Positions 52,076 to 61,515 of a DNA stretch of 64,000 nt are shown here, piece by piece. A program made the position numbers and the translations under genes. Numbering within the stretch: the first letter of the stretch is position 1; each line of letters starts with the position of its first letter. This stretch comes from Haloterrigena salina JCM 13891. GTDB lineage: Archaea; Halobacteriota; Halobacteria; Halobacteriales; Natrialbaceae. Where the stretch lies: NCBI RefSeq assembly GCF_000337495.1, contig NZ_AOIS01000067.1:81688-145687 (forward strand), written 5' to 3'. The notes under the pieces were generated by a model that was given only the letters and a program-made list of their open reading frames with translations, did no database searches and was not told where the DNA came from.

Positions 52076-53536
52076 TCAGCCCACTAACGGCCAGTAGACG
52101 AGCCACGAAACGGCGGCGACGCCGACGGCGAGCACCATCGTCACGAGGCCGAACGAGGCGACGTCACGATGTGACAGCGGCCCGCGGTCCATCGACACCA
52201 GCACCGCGGTCGTGTTGAACGGGAGGACCGTCGTCGAGCCGACGACCAACAAGACGGTCAGCGACAGATACAGCCGATTGACGTCGAAGACGGCCGCAAG
52301 TTCGAGGACGATCGGGAGCGCGACCACGATCGCCGCCGAGCCGGTCGAGAACAGGATTCGAATTCCGACGGCGAGACCGAGCAACACCGCGACGAGCTGC
52401 CAGTGGGCGAGCGCCGCAAACGGAATCCACCGCGCGAGGGCGTCGACGATCGCCACGATGGCGCCGGTCGTCTCCAGCGCGTCGAGAATCGACAACATCG
52501 CGCCGACGAGGAAGATGATCCCCCAGTTGACCCCCGCGATATCGTCGGCCGTGATGACGCCGACTTGGGGTAGCGAGAGCACGACGACCGCGGCGACCGC
52601 CGGGAGCACCGTGGGAATCCCGACGAACGAGCTACCGATCCAGCCCGCGATGGCGCCGAGAAGGACGAGTCCGACGAGACGCTGGTCTCGAGTCAGCGAG
52701 GACGGGTCGTCGCCGTCGGCCTCGGGTGCGGGCCCCTCTCCGTCCGCCTCGAGTCGCGTCCCGGCGGTTGCGCCGAGCGTCGTCTCGCCGTCGACCGCCG
52801 CGAACAGACCCGCACAGAGCGTCGCTGCCGCGTACAGGGCGATCGTCGGCGGTAGCATCAACACGGCCCAGTCGACCCAGGTGATCGGCCGCACCGAGGT
52901 CGCGATAATCTCGGAGGTGACCAGCGCCATGCCGCCGCCGGTCATCAGCGCCATCGAGGCGATCGGGTTGACGTGACCGAGGACGAGAAACGCCCCGGTT
53001 TCGAAGCCGTCGTCGCCCGAGCCGAACGCGGCCGCGAGCCGCTTCACAATCGGGATGAACGTTACCGCGCGCGCCATCGCCGACGGCATCACCAGCGCCA
53101 GCGCGAGGACGCTCCCGGCGACGGAACGCAGCGCGCGCCGCGGCGTACTCTCCGCCGTCAGCAGTCGGCACGCCAATCGCCGATCGAGACCGACGCTCGT
53201 CGTCGCATCGCCGAGCAACAACAGGAGGAGCAGGAAGAACACGAGCGTCGACGTAAAGCCCGTCGCGGCCGCGTCGAACGACTCGACCGCCCCCAGTGCG
53301 AACAGTAACGTGACACTGAGGACGCTCGAGACGACGTACGGCACCGGCCGCGTCAGCCACAGGACAAGCGCCGACGCGAAGACCGCCAGCGCGCGTTGTC
53401 CCGCGACGGTCACCGCCGCCGGCGGGGGAACCGTCGTCCCGACCGCGAGGATGGCGGCGGCCGCGAGCAGCCCCAGGGATTGCCGTGATGGAAGCGTCGT
53501 CCCCGTGTTTGCCCGCGCGCCGTCCCGATCAGCCAT
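52076..53536 (-). CDS. SLC13/DASS family anion permease
   Basis: A 486-residue membrane protein with about eleven hydrophobic segments. The SLC13 family signature appears as NWGIIFLVGAMLSILDALE and TVLPFNTTAVLV near the end, and a repeated hairpin-type region includes PTVLPAVAAVVVLSLPQVG. These carriers take up sulfate, di- or tricarboxylates with Na+; the substrate is not evident. An acidic Asp/Glu/Gly loop (EADGEGPAPEADGDDPS) is a halophilic insert. ATG 53536 was chosen over a GTG three codons upstream. Confidence 0.9.
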   Translation of the reverse strand: MADRDGARANTGTTLPSRQSLGLLAAAAILAVGTTVPPPAAVTVAGQRALAVFASALVLWLTRPVPYVVSSVLSVTLLFALGAVESFDAAATGFTSTLVFFLLLLLLLGDATTSVGLDRRLACRLLTAESTPRRALRSVAGSVLALALVMPSAMARAVTFIPIVKRLAAAFGSGDDGFETGAFLVLGHVNPIASMALMTGGGMALVTSEIIATSVRPITWVDWAVLMLPPTIALYAAATLCAGLFAAVDGETTLGATAGTRLEADGEGPAPEADGDDPSSLTRDQRLVGLVLLGAIAGWIGSSFVGIPTVLPAVAAVVVLSLPQVGVITADDIAGVNWGIIFLVGAMLSILDALETTGAIVAIVDALARWIPFAALAHWQLVAVLLGLAVGIRILFSTGSAAIVVALPIVLELAAVFDVNRLYLSLTVLLVVGSTTVLPFNTTAVLVSMDRGPLSHRDVASFGLVTMVLAVGVAAVSWLVYWPLVG

Positions 53537-53696
53537 TACCGCCACCGTCGGCGTTCCCGGTGAAGAATCTGGTGACAGCGCAATCGAGAACGAGTGCAGG
53601 ACAGTTGCCGATAGAAACGAGTCGTTACCGGGGCGGAGCGGATCCGATCACCGCCAGCGAGTCGCGGGGAGCCGACCCCCGATCGCTACCGCGCCG

Positions 53697-54098
53697 TCAC
53701 GACTCGTCTCGAGCCCGCTCGGCTTCCGCCCGCGCCTGCTCGATCTTCTCGTCTAACTTCTTCGTGACGGTGTATTTGAACTCGTCGGGCATCTGGCCGT
53801 AGGTGATATCGACGGTCAGCATGGCGTCGCAGCCGTCGACGATCTCGGGCGCCCAACTCCCCTGCGCGAGCTTCGACTCCTCGGTGACCACGGCCTCGCC
53901 GTCCTCGACGTCGATAAAGGCCGTCACCGTGTTCCAGATGTTGGGGTTGCTCGTGGTCGCCTCGTCGAACAGCCCCTCGAGTTGCGAGTCCCGGAGCTGT
54001 TCGGTCGCGACCTCCTCGCGCAACGCCTCGAGGGCGTCGGCCAGCGCCTCGTACTCCGCCGCCGGTCGCTCGGAATCGTCGAGGATCACCGTCCCCAC
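53697..54098 (-). CDS. haloarchaeal conserved protein, unknown
   Basis: A 133-residue acidic soluble protein. A helical N-terminal half (RPAAEYEALADALEALREEVATEQLRDSQLEGLF) precedes a beta core (NIWNTVTAFIDVEDGEAVVTEESKL and DAMLTVDITYG) and a terminal helix (DEKIEQARAEAERARDES). I do not recognise the family by name but the layout is common in haloarchaea. Its start was set at a GTG (54098); another GTG three codons later is possible. Confidence 0.65.
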   Translation of the reverse strand: MGTVILDDSERPAAEYEALADALEALREEVATEQLRDSQLEGLFDEATTSNPNIWNTVTAFIDVEDGEAVVTEESKLAQGSWAPEIVDGCDAMLTVDITYGQMPDEFKYTVTKKLDEKIEQARAEAERARDES

Positions 54099-54319
54099 CT
54101 CGCGTGGTCGTGTGAATGCATCTTGGCTAGGGTTGTGACTGGACGACCAAGTCTTCCACGTTACGCGGCTCGCGTCGGTCCCGGTCGCGGCCGTCGGTCG
54201 GCGACGGTCGCGTTGGCGGTGACGGGCCAGCTGCGGTCCCCCACAACAGTATGCGGCCGATACGACGACTACCGGGCCCGATGGCGGTTCGATCCGTGCC
54301 GCGCCCCCGATCGCGGTCG

Positions 54320-54511
54320 TCAGTCGGTGCTGGGATCGGGCGGCGATCCTCCCTCGGAGTCGTCGGCGACCTCGAAGCTCGTTGCGCCACAGGAGCACCC
54401 CTCTTGACCGATGACGCGAACCGTCCCGTCGGGCCACTCTCGAGCCGCGTAGACGGATCCGCACTCTTCGCACACTGCCATAACCCGCGTTACATCATCC
54501 TTGTGAGCCAT
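54320..54511 (-). CDS. 63-residue zinc-ribbon-type protein
   Basis: A small acidic protein (MAHKDDVTRVMAVCEECGSV) with two metal-binding knuckles: C-x2-C in CEECG and C-x-C in GCSCGAT, giving a likely zinc ribbon. The tail is low complexity. Such small zinc proteins in haloarchaea usually have unknown roles. Confidence 0.7.
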   Translation of the reverse strand: MAHKDDVTRVMAVCEECGSVYAAREWPDGTVRVIGQEGCSCGATSFEVADDSEGGSPPDPSTD

Positions 54512-55153
54512 CCCCGAAACGAGAGAACGAAGATCGGATGAATTAACCTTACTACTTGGAAAATCACAGCGAAATACAAGTAGTCTCGTCGGAATTCGAT
54601 GGAGATCGTCGAACGAGTTACCCTGAAGTTTGTTTCGACGGGAGAAAATAGAGAATAAGGGGATGTTGCGGTTCCGACCGCTTCGAACGCGAATCTCGGC
54701 CGGCGGTCTCGTGTCGCCCGATAGCGGTCTGTGCCACCGCGGCGCCGTCACGATCGCAGGTCGAACCGTCGGGTTCGACACGGTATGGGTCTGCAGACAG
54801 TATCGAACGCCGATACTATCGACGCAGCGATTCGATCAGGACTGCCGTACAGGACCCCAGAAATCCGTTCTGTCGGTTTAGTGACAGCCTATTTATTATT
54901 GGTCCGCTGGACGGACCATACGTGACGATGATCGACCAGTGGTGGGGTTCCACGCGGGTGGCGTACCGGTGTTCGGCTATCGCAGCGTCGCGGTTCAGTC
55001 GATGCGGACGGAACGTACGGCAGTCTCTCGCACACGACGCCTCGAGCCCCGACCAGCGATCCGTCCGTCGGGGTCGTCCCGTTCGACGCCCGTCGGCCGT
55101 CGGCGCGAGCATCGCCGTACAGGTGTGTGCGCGTTCAGAGTGGGGCGTCGACG
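54512..55153. other. 642-bp gap, no gene seen
   Basis: No convincing frame on either strand. It contains GGTCCG-CTGGA-CGGACC, a 6-bp inverted repeat around 54900-54918, next to AT-rich CTATTTATTATT, which may be a promoter or regulator site. The next gene begins at 55154. Confidence 0.4.
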
Positions 55154-55480
55154 ATGGATAACCGCCGGTCGCGGTCCCAGTCCCACCGGGACCCGCCCTC
55201 CCGCCGAACGGAAGACGAGATCATCGTAGATGTCGTCCAGGCGCTGGCCACCGCGGATCGCCTCGATCTGGACGAAGTCGAGTACACGCTTTACGAGTAC
55301 ATCAACCCGGCCGTCCTGATCGAGCTCGCCGCTCACGACGGCGGTAGCTGGGAGTTCACGTTCGAAATCGCCGACCACGAGGTGACGCTCACCAGCGACG
55401 GTCGGCTCTTCGTCGACGGCGTTCTCTGTCGGGACGATCTAGCGCTTCGGCGGTCCTCGTCGCCGCCGGCTTACGGATAA
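55154..55480 (+). CDS. HalOD1 output-domain protein
   Basis: A 108-residue protein with the haloarchaeal HalOD1 domain (residues about 20-85): ADRLDLDEVEYTLYEYINPAVLIELAAHDGGSWEFTFEIADHEVTL. HalOD1 is a stand-alone output domain often found near two-component systems; partner unknown. ATG 55154 was chosen over an upstream GTG. Confidence 0.85.
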   Translation: MDNRRSRSQSHRDPPSRRTEDEIIVDVVQALATADRLDLDEVEYTLYEYINPAVLIELAAHDGGSWEFTFEIADHEVTLTSDGRLFVDGVLCRDDLALRRSSSPPAYG

Positions 55481-55544
55481 GCGTCGATCGCCCGCTCCCG
55501 ACCGGTCGCGCCGGTCGCGATCGATTCCCCTGTTACCCCCGCGG

Positions 55545-55691
55545 TCACAGCAACAGCGAGACGACCGCGAGGACGACGAACACGATCACGAGCCACTTCG
55601 CGATAGCCATCGACAGTCCGGCGACGCCGCCCGCACCGAGTGCACCGGCGATGATCGCGATCACGAAGAACAGCAGTGCGAGTTCTAACAT
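55545..55691 (-). CDS. DUF1328 (YtjA-like) small membrane protein
   Basis: A 48-residue protein with two hydrophobic helices around [47 protein letters not shown], the DUF1328 pattern (GxGGxAGxxxxIAK). Such proteins occur in many bacteria and haloarchaea and are of unknown role, possibly stress-related. Confidence 0.8.
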   Translation of the reverse strand: MLELALLFFVIAIIAGALGAGGVAGLSMAIAKWLVIVFVVLAVVSLLL

Positions 55692-56005
55692 GACTCTAGA
55701 GACGACTGTCAGACGGATACTGATTCGGCCTTCATACGCCGTCCACACCGGGGTCGCGCCGTCGCGGCGACTCTCCTGTCGACCGCCGCAACCGTCCGGT
55801 CGACTCGACTTACAGGCGGATCCGACTCGAGTCGAGCGTTCCGAATAGAGGGCGACGCGGCTAGCGTGTCGGCGCCGCGACAGCCGACGCTCGAGTCCGG
55901 AATGCAGACACAAGTGCGGAAAATCAGTCCTCGAGCACGTGAATACCGTCGACCTCGGCCCCGTCGAAATTGCCCCGGCGTCCCGAACGCGTCCGCGTCG
56001 ATCCG

Positions 56006-56392
56006 TTACTCGTTGAGGTGGGAGCGATACCCCTTCGGCTCGAACCCGCGCCGACAGACGACCCGTTTTCGACCGACGGTGATCGCGCTGACTTGCCCTT
56101 CGTCTTCCATGCGGTCGATGACCTCCTTGAGGCGGTCTTCCGACCAGCCGGTCTCCTGACGGACGGTCGATCGATCGACGCGGCCGCCGCGTTTGACGAG
56201 CAGTCTGAGGATTTTGTCCTCGTCGGGGAGGTCGTGTTCGTCGACCCCGTACTCGATTTCCTCGGCGTAGCTCAGTGTTTCGTCCTCGCTGTCGTCCGAT
56301 TCCTCGCCCGTCATCTCGCCGTCTTCCGTCTCGTCTGTCGAACCGCTCGACCAGAGCGACGAAAGCCGGGTCCAGAGTTCGTTGAATACCAT
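56006..56392 (-). CDS. haloarchaeal wHTH regulator
   Basis: A 128-residue protein. An acidic disordered region (residues 20-50, [20 protein letters not shown]) precedes a winged helix: [54 protein letters not shown]. The recognition helix is [10 protein letters not shown]. No effector domain is present. Regulated genes unknown. ATG 56392 has no upstream alternative that fits. Confidence 0.8.
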   Translation of the reverse strand: MVFNELWTRLSSLWSSGSTDETEDGEMTGEESDDSEDETLSYAEEIEYGVDEHDLPDEDKILRLLVKRGGRVDRSTVRQETGWSEDRLKEVIDRMEDEGQVSAITVGRKRVVCRRGFEPKGYRSHLNE

Positions 56393-56597
56393 CCGTGATC
56401 ACCCTCCGTAGTCGCTAGTTGTGTCCGTTGGATACCGATCTACCTTGCTTTTGTGTTTCATTTGGTACCTATCTCTGTAGCTGCTAATTATGGTCTGACT
56501 ATCGTAACGCTGCGGTCAGCGAATAGCACGGGCCTTGCGAACCGCAAGTCGGTTATCTCGTCACTGAGTAGACACGCGGTCTCGCCGCGACACGGCG

Positions 56598-56768
56598 TCA
56601 CAGCGGACCACGCGCGCAGTGGCCGCTTTGGGCACGCTCGAGGGTCGCAGTCGGCAGCCGGCGTTCGATCTCGACCCACGCCATGGCTGTTCGTTCACCG
56701 TGCCGATACAAATCAGTTCGGTAGCGGTCGGCGCGTCCCCAGGTCGTCTCATCGGGCTGGTGGGCCAT
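56598..56768 (-). CDS. 56-residue ORF, low-confidence
   Basis: A minus-strand ORF from ATG 56768 with haloarchaeal-like codons: AHQPDETTWGRADRYRTDLY then RHGERTAMAWVEIERRLPTATLERAQSG. An AT-rich TATCAATACTC lies just upstream. It may be a genuine small protein, but no homologue is recognised, and the opposite-strand frames are comparable. Confidence 0.35.
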   Translation of the reverse strand: MAHQPDETTWGRADRYRTDLYRHGERTAMAWVEIERRLPTATLERAQSGHCARGPL

Positions 56769-56794
56769 ATCAATACTCCTCGGTTTCGGGTCGA

Positions 56795-57601
56795 TTATCG
56801 CTCCGTCGAGTCGACGGACTCCGGGTACGCGTCGGCCAGCGCCGACAGCCCCTCGTGACGGTTCGTCGAGTGCGGGGCGGTCAGCGGCGAGACGCTGATC
56901 CGACCCTCGACGACCGCGCGGCGGTCCGTCCCCTCGGGGTCGGGCAGCGTCTCGGGATCCATGCGCTCCCAGACGCGGTCCTGGAGGTGGACGCGGTCGC
57001 CGTCGCGCTCGGCGTCCATCTCGTAGCGCTTCGAGGGGCGGGTGACCTCGAGCGGCGCCGGGTCACCGTCGGGCAGCGGGACGTTGACGTTGAGGTAGGC
57101 CGAGTGCTCGAAGACGCCCGCCTCGAGGGCGTTCTCGACCAGATAGGAGGTCACGCGCGTCGCCTCGGTGAAGTCCTCGGGGTGCAGGTCGATCTCGCTC
57201 AGCGGCCCCCGTTCGGGCGGGACGTACATCGACGTCGCGATGGCGGGAACGTCGAAGAACGCGGCCTCAACGGCGGCGCTGATCGTTCCCGAGCGCCCGA
57301 GGACGTACTCGCCCAGATTCGCGCCCTCGTTACAGCCGGCGACGACGATGTCGGGGAACGGGCCGAGTTCGGCCAGCCCGGCGACGACGCAGTCCGAGGG
57401 CGTGCCGTGGACGGCGTACCCCAGCTCGCGCTCCTCGACGTCGACCTCGTGGGACATCGAGCGGCCGCAGGCGCTCTGGTCGGTCGCGGGGGCGACGACG
57501 GTCACGTTGCCCAGCTCCGAGAGGGCGTCGTACAGCGCCCGGATGCCGGTGCTGTCGATCCCGTCGTCGTTGGTCAACAGGATCTCGAGGGGGTCGCTCA
57601 T
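56795..57601 (-). CDS. surE: 5'/3'-nucleotidase SurE
   Basis: A 268-residue SurE phosphatase. The active-site LLTNDDGIDSTGI with DD and the later VAGCNEGANLGEYVLGRSGTISAAVEAAFFDVPAIA form the conserved metal and phosphate pockets. The enzyme dephosphorylates nucleoside 5'- and 3'-monophosphates. It is transcribed away from a large inverted-repeat region at 57602-58108. Confidence 0.93.
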   Translation of the reverse strand: MSDPLEILLTNDDGIDSTGIRALYDALSELGNVTVVAPATDQSACGRSMSHEVDVEERELGYAVHGTPSDCVVAGLAELGPFPDIVVAGCNEGANLGEYVLGRSGTISAAVEAAFFDVPAIATSMYVPPERGPLSEIDLHPEDFTEATRVTSYLVENALEAGVFEHSAYLNVNVPLPDGDPAPLEVTRPSKRYEMDAERDGDRVHLQDRVWERMDPETLPDPEGTDRRAVVEGRISVSPLTAPHSTNRHEGLSALADAYPESVDSTER

Positions 57602-57844
57602 ATCGGTGGCGTCGGAGGCCGGCGCGAAAAGCCCACCGCTTTGGCAGGTCGTCTGACGAGTCGGCTTCGAGGCCGATCGCTCGCGAGTACTGCGGTGGCG
57701 CGCTGTTGATCGGCTGAGCGACGCGAGGTGCGACCGACAGGAGCACCTCGGCTGCGAACGGGGAACGGAGTGACCCGTGAGCGACTGCGAGGCCGATCAA
57801 CGATATTGTGCGAGGTCTTCGCGAGGTACACGAGCGAACGGCTT
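57602..57844. other. intergenic, GC-rich with short inverted repeats
   Basis: No gene. Contains several imperfect repeats (GAGGCCGATC appears at least twice, CAGGAGCACCTCGG) and leads into the hairpin array. It may be part of the same non-coding element. Confidence 0.4.
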
Positions 57845-57952
57845 GGAAGACGCAAAGCGTCTTCCAGTGGATGAGTGAGCGACCGAAAGGAGCGAACGTT
57901 AGCGCGGAACCGGAGGTTCCGCGAACCATGCGAACGGGCGCGCAGCGCCCGT
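57845..57952. repeat. array of three perfect triloop hairpins
   Basis: Three perfect stems with three-base loops: GGAAGACGC-AAA-GCGTCTTCC (57845-57865), CGCGGAACC-GGA-GGTTCCGCG (57903-57923) and ACGGGCGC-GCA-GCGCCCGT (57934-57952). No frame is open through them. They look like structured RNA or DNA hairpins belonging to the palindromic element ending near 58003. Confidence 0.65.
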
Positions 57953-58003
57953 GAGCAGAAATCGGCTAGGGAGGGTGTGGGTATGGCGATTCCCCGTTTC
58001 CAC
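57868..58003 (+). repeat. palindromic-family element, copy A
   Basis: GATGAGTGAGCGACCGAAAG.. through AATCGGCTAGGGAGGGTGTGG and TATGGCGATTCCCCGTTTCCACGG. It shares blocks with copy B at 62687-62752 (GATGAGCGAGTGAGC, GAATCGGCTGGGGAGGGTATGG, TCCCTGTTGCCACG) in the same order. Confidence 0.55.
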
Positions 58004-58108
58004 GGCGGCAGAACGCCCGTTTTCACTCGAATCGGTCTCGAGACAGCCGTTCAATAGGTCGTCCCACGTGCCGAATCAGGCGTCTCGGATCGTCGTCCCG
58101 CTAGCGAC

Positions 58109-59698
58109 TCAGCCGATGCGGTCGACGATCGTCTCCTCGTCGACGACCAGATTGTACGCCTCCTCGTCGTCGTTCCAGAGCGCGAGGATCCGTTCGAACG
58201 AACAGACCTCGCCGTAGTCGGCCTCGACCAGCGGCCGGTTGAGCGAGCTCTCGGTGGTGACGACGGCGTAGTGGTCGATCGACTCACTGCCGTCGCTGAT
58301 CTTGAAAAGCGGGTTGGAGCGGCCGCCGTGATCGCCGCCGTCGCGGTCGTCGTCGCTCAGCGAGCGGCTGAGCTTCGCCGCGACGAGGTCGATCCGGTTG
58401 GTTACGTGGCGTTCCATCTCGGCCATCTTCGCCCAGTCGCTGGTCTCGAGCGCGAGGTCGATCCGCCGCTGCCCGTCGAGGCGCAATAGCGAGGTCGAGA
58501 ACTGGACGTCGACGTTGACGAACTCGCCGGGGGCGTGCTCGGCGTCGTCGGCCGGCGTCGCCTCGTCGAGTTTCCGCTGGAAGGAGGGGACGGTAAGGTC
58601 GGGCCTGACGTCGAACGTCCAGCCCCGATCCGCCGGGCGCTCGCCCGGCCAGAGGCGGACGGTGGGTCCGTAGACCGTCACCAGACCGCGCCGATGAGCA
58701 GCGGCGCTCCCCCCTTCGGCCCCTTCGGCTTCGCCGTCGGCGTCGGACTCGTCGAAGCCCATCTCCGCGGGCGTCCACAGCCGCTCGTCCTCGAGTTCCC
58801 GCTCGAGTTCGCGCAACTGGACGCTGGTGTTCTTGTCCGCAGGCGCCATCGCCAGTAGCGTCCCGTCCGGCGCCAGCGTCTCGAGGGTCGACCGCAGGAC
58901 GGCCGCCGGCTCCTCGAGTTCGCTCAGCACGTTGCAGGCGAGGACGAGGTCGAAGCCGTCGTCGGGTGCGGTGGGATCGAACGCGTCGCCGTCGTCGTCC
59001 CTGCCGACCTCCGAAGGATCGAACGCCTCGACGGTCGTCCGGTGGATCGTCGGGTGGACGTTCGGCCCGGTCTCTTCGAGCAGGTCCTCGAGCACGTCGG
59101 CGGCCGCGCTCGGTTCGACGGCGTGGTAGTCGAGCAGGGCGTCGTCGGGCAGGTAGTCACAGAGCCCCAGCGCGGGGCCGCCGACGCCGGCGCCGATGTC
59201 GAGGACGCGAAGCGACCGTCCCAGCAGGCCGCGCTCGGCGAGGTCGTCCAGCGCGTACTGGACGGCCGCGTAGTAGCCCGGCAGGTGGTAGATCGCGTAG
59301 CCGGCGGCGACGTCGTCATCGTACTCGACCGGCCGACGCTCGAGGTAGCGGCTCTTGAACCGCCGGATCGTCGACCGCAGGAGCCCGCCCGTGGCGTCCT
59401 CGTGCCAGTCGACGCCGTAGCGCTCGACGAGCAGGTCCTCGAGGCGCTGTTCGTACGCCGCGGGGAAGCGCTCGACGGGGCCGCGGTTGGGCGCCACGGG
59501 GTCGTCCTCGACGGGGACGAAGGTGCCGTCGTCGCGCTCGATCAACTCGAGTTCGGGCGCCAGTTCGCGGAGGTGCTGGCGGACGACCGCCGGGTGCGGG
59601 TTGCCCTCGACGTACTCGCAGATCTCGTCGGGATCGATCGGGCGGACGTTCTGCAGGTACTTCGCGTTCGAGCGGACTGAGTCGCGCTGGTCGCTCAT
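58109..59698 (-). CDS. Rsm22-like small-subunit methyltransferase
   Basis: A 529-residue class I SAM-dependent methyltransferase of the ribosomal small-subunit Rsm22 type. The SAM site is LRVLDIGAGVGGPALGL, and FDLVLACNVLSELEE follows. The C-terminal part (WTFDVRPDLTVPSFQRKLD) is family-typical. Acidic inserts are halophilic. It overlaps the tyrA gene by four bases, with tyrA downstream in the reading direction's upstream position, so both are in one transcript. Confidence 0.88.
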   Translation of the reverse strand: MSDQRDSVRSNAKYLQNVRPIDPDEICEYVEGNPHPAVVRQHLRELAPELELIERDDGTFVPVEDDPVAPNRGPVERFPAAYEQRLEDLLVERYGVDWHEDATGGLLRSTIRRFKSRYLERRPVEYDDDVAAGYAIYHLPGYYAAVQYALDDLAERGLLGRSLRVLDIGAGVGGPALGLCDYLPDDALLDYHAVEPSAAADVLEDLLEETGPNVHPTIHRTTVEAFDPSEVGRDDDGDAFDPTAPDDGFDLVLACNVLSELEEPAAVLRSTLETLAPDGTLLAMAPADKNTSVQLRELERELEDERLWTPAEMGFDESDADGEAEGAEGGSAAAHRRGLVTVYGPTVRLWPGERPADRGWTFDVRPDLTVPSFQRKLDEATPADDAEHAPGEFVNVDVQFSTSLLRLDGQRRIDLALETSDWAKMAEMERHVTNRIDLVAAKLSRSLSDDDRDGGDHGGRSNPLFKISDGSESIDHYAVVTTESSLNRPLVEADYGEVCSFERILALWNDDEEAYNLVVDEETIVDRIG

Positions 59699-60531
59699 CG
59701 GGTCGATCCTCCGTTCGTCTCGCTGTTCGGTTGTCCGTTCATTTCGCTCTCCGTCCGGCCGTTCGGGTCGTCGGAATCGGTCGCTGCGTCGGACTGCCAC
59801 CGACCGGCCGCCTCCCGGTAGAGGGACTCGAGTTCCTCGCGGTCGGCGTCGGCGACCGTCGCGGCGGCGTCGGCGATCGCGTCGGCGCCGTCGAAGGCCT
59901 CCTGAATGTCGGCGTAGACGCGGGGGGTCCCCTCGGTCATCTGTTCGGCCAGGGTTCCCAGTCCCTCGTAGATCGGCGTCTCGAAGCCGTCGGGGACCGG
60001 TTCCGCGGCCAGCGCGAACGACAGGACGGCGGCGTGGGTCGCCGCCTGAACCGTCTCCATCGCGTCGTCGTGTTCCGTCGCCGTCGTCTCGACGAGGTCG
60101 TTGCCCCGCCGCTCGAGGGTCTCGAGCAGTGCGTCGATCGTCGGTCCCGTTTCGTCGCGGACGACGGCGATCGAACCGGGCGCTCGCTCGGGCGCGAACA
60201 GCGGGTGGAGGCTCGCCCGCTCGAGGTCGGGTGCGTGCGTCGCCATCGCCTCGAGGGGCGGCCCCATCACGCCGGAGACGTCGACGATCGCCCCCTCTGC
60301 TCGGTCGGCGTGGTCGGCGACGGCCTCGACGGCGTGGGTCATCGGGACCGCGATGCAGACCACGTCGTAGCTGTCGGTCCCCTCGAGCGGCGCGGTATCG
60401 GCGTCGTCCCCGACCGCGTCGGCGGCGGCGGCCGCGGCGTCGGCGTCGACGTCGGCGAACGTCACCGAAGCGTCTACGGCACGGCCGAGCCACGTCCCCA
60501 TCGCCCCCGCGCCGACGATCAGTACGTCCAT
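59695..60531 (-). CDS. tyrA: prephenate/arogenate dehydrogenase (TyrA)
   Basis: A 278-residue NAD(P)-dependent dehydrogenase of tyrosine biosynthesis. The Rossmann motif is LIVGAGAMGTWLGRA at the N-terminus; ASLHPLFAPERAPG holds the prephenate dehydrogenase active-site His region and TEHDDAMETVQAATH a second helix. The C-terminus has a low-complexity Asn/Gly/Ser tail. It precedes the Rsm22-type gene with a four-base overlap. Confidence 0.9.
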   Translation of the reverse strand: MDVLIVGAGAMGTWLGRAVDASVTFADVDADAAAAAADAVGDDADTAPLEGTDSYDVVCIAVPMTHAVEAVADHADRAEGAIVDVSGVMGPPLEAMATHAPDLERASLHPLFAPERAPGSIAVVRDETGPTIDALLETLERRGNDLVETTATEHDDAMETVQAATHAAVLSFALAAEPVPDGFETPIYEGLGTLAEQMTEGTPRVYADIQEAFDGADAIADAAATVADADREELESLYREAAGRWQSDAATDSDDPNGRTESEMNGQPNSETNGGSTR

Positions 60532-60736
60532 CGGCCCCTGCTACCGTCCGGCGTCGCAAAAGCGGTTCGATCGATCGGCTTCCGTGACCGTCCGCTCGCT
60601 CGAGGCGTCCTCGTCGGCCGCCGATCAGGTCGCCGGCCATCCGTCGATTCGCCGAACGTCCCGTTCCGGATGGCCATCACCATGGCGTGTGTTATCTACT
60701 CCCAAATGTTAAATCGACGGTCTCCGTACTGGCCGT

Positions 60737-61468
60737 ATGGGCGTGACAGAGCGGCCGACGTTTTCGTCCGACGCCAGCAGACGGATCTACGAGTACGTCG
60801 AGCGAAACGGCACCGTCGCGCGGCACAAAGTGATGGACGTGGTGTCGCTGCCGTCCGCGGAGTTCGAGTCCCACCTCGAGTCGCTGAAGGCCGACGGCTA
60901 CCTCGAGGAGGACGGCGGCACGCTGCAGATCGCCGTCGAGTTCGGCGCGGTCGCGGAACACGAGACCGACGACCGAACGTTCGTCGTTCGGCCGGGACGG
61001 CAGTCCGACTTCGACGGGCTCATCGAGACGATCAGGGACGTCACGGCCGAGGAGACCTACGTCGTCGCCGAGGCCATCGCCGAGGAACTCCTCTACGAAG
61101 ATACCGTCACCAGACACAACACCGTCAAATCCCGGATGTTCTTCGTCGCGACGGTCGACGGCGACGTCGTCGGCTGGACCCACCTCGACCTCCCGCAGGT
61201 CGACCAGTTACAGGGGACCGCCCAGCAGACCGTCGGCGTCCGCGAGGCCCACCAGGGACACGGAATCGGGAGCAAGCTCCTCCAGCGGGGCCTCGAGTGG
61301 GCCGAGGCCAACGGCTACCGGAAGGTGTACAACAGCGTTCCCATCACCAACGACCGCGCCCTCGAGTTCCTCACCGAACACGGCTGGGACACTGAGGCGA
61401 TCCGCCGGGACCACTACGAGATCGACGGCGAACCCGTCGACGAGGTGATGATGGCCCGCGAGCTGTGA
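60737..61468 (+). CDS. GNAT acetyltransferase with N-terminal wHTH
   Basis: A 243-residue protein. Residues 1-75 look like a winged helix (RRIYEYVERNGTVARHKVMDVVSLPSAEFESHLESLKADGYL). From residue 80 the GNAT fold has the acetyl-CoA loop in VREAHQGHGIGSKLLQRGLEWAEANGY. The promoter GTTAAATCG about 27 bases upstream fits a leaderless start. Substrate unknown. The FAD oxidoreductase follows on the same strand after 47 bases. Confidence 0.9.
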   Translation: MGVTERPTFSSDASRRIYEYVERNGTVARHKVMDVVSLPSAEFESHLESLKADGYLEEDGGTLQIAVEFGAVAEHETDDRTFVVRPGRQSDFDGLIETIRDVTAEETYVVAEAIAEELLYEDTVTRHNTVKSRMFFVATVDGDVVGWTHLDLPQVDQLQGTAQQTVGVREAHQGHGIGSKLLQRGLEWAEANGYRKVYNSVPITNDRALEFLTEHGWDTEAIRRDHYEIDGEPVDEVMMAREL

Positions 61469-61515
61469 GCCGACGGTGCCGGGATTCTTGACCGCCCGGG
61501 CCGTGAGTTCCGACC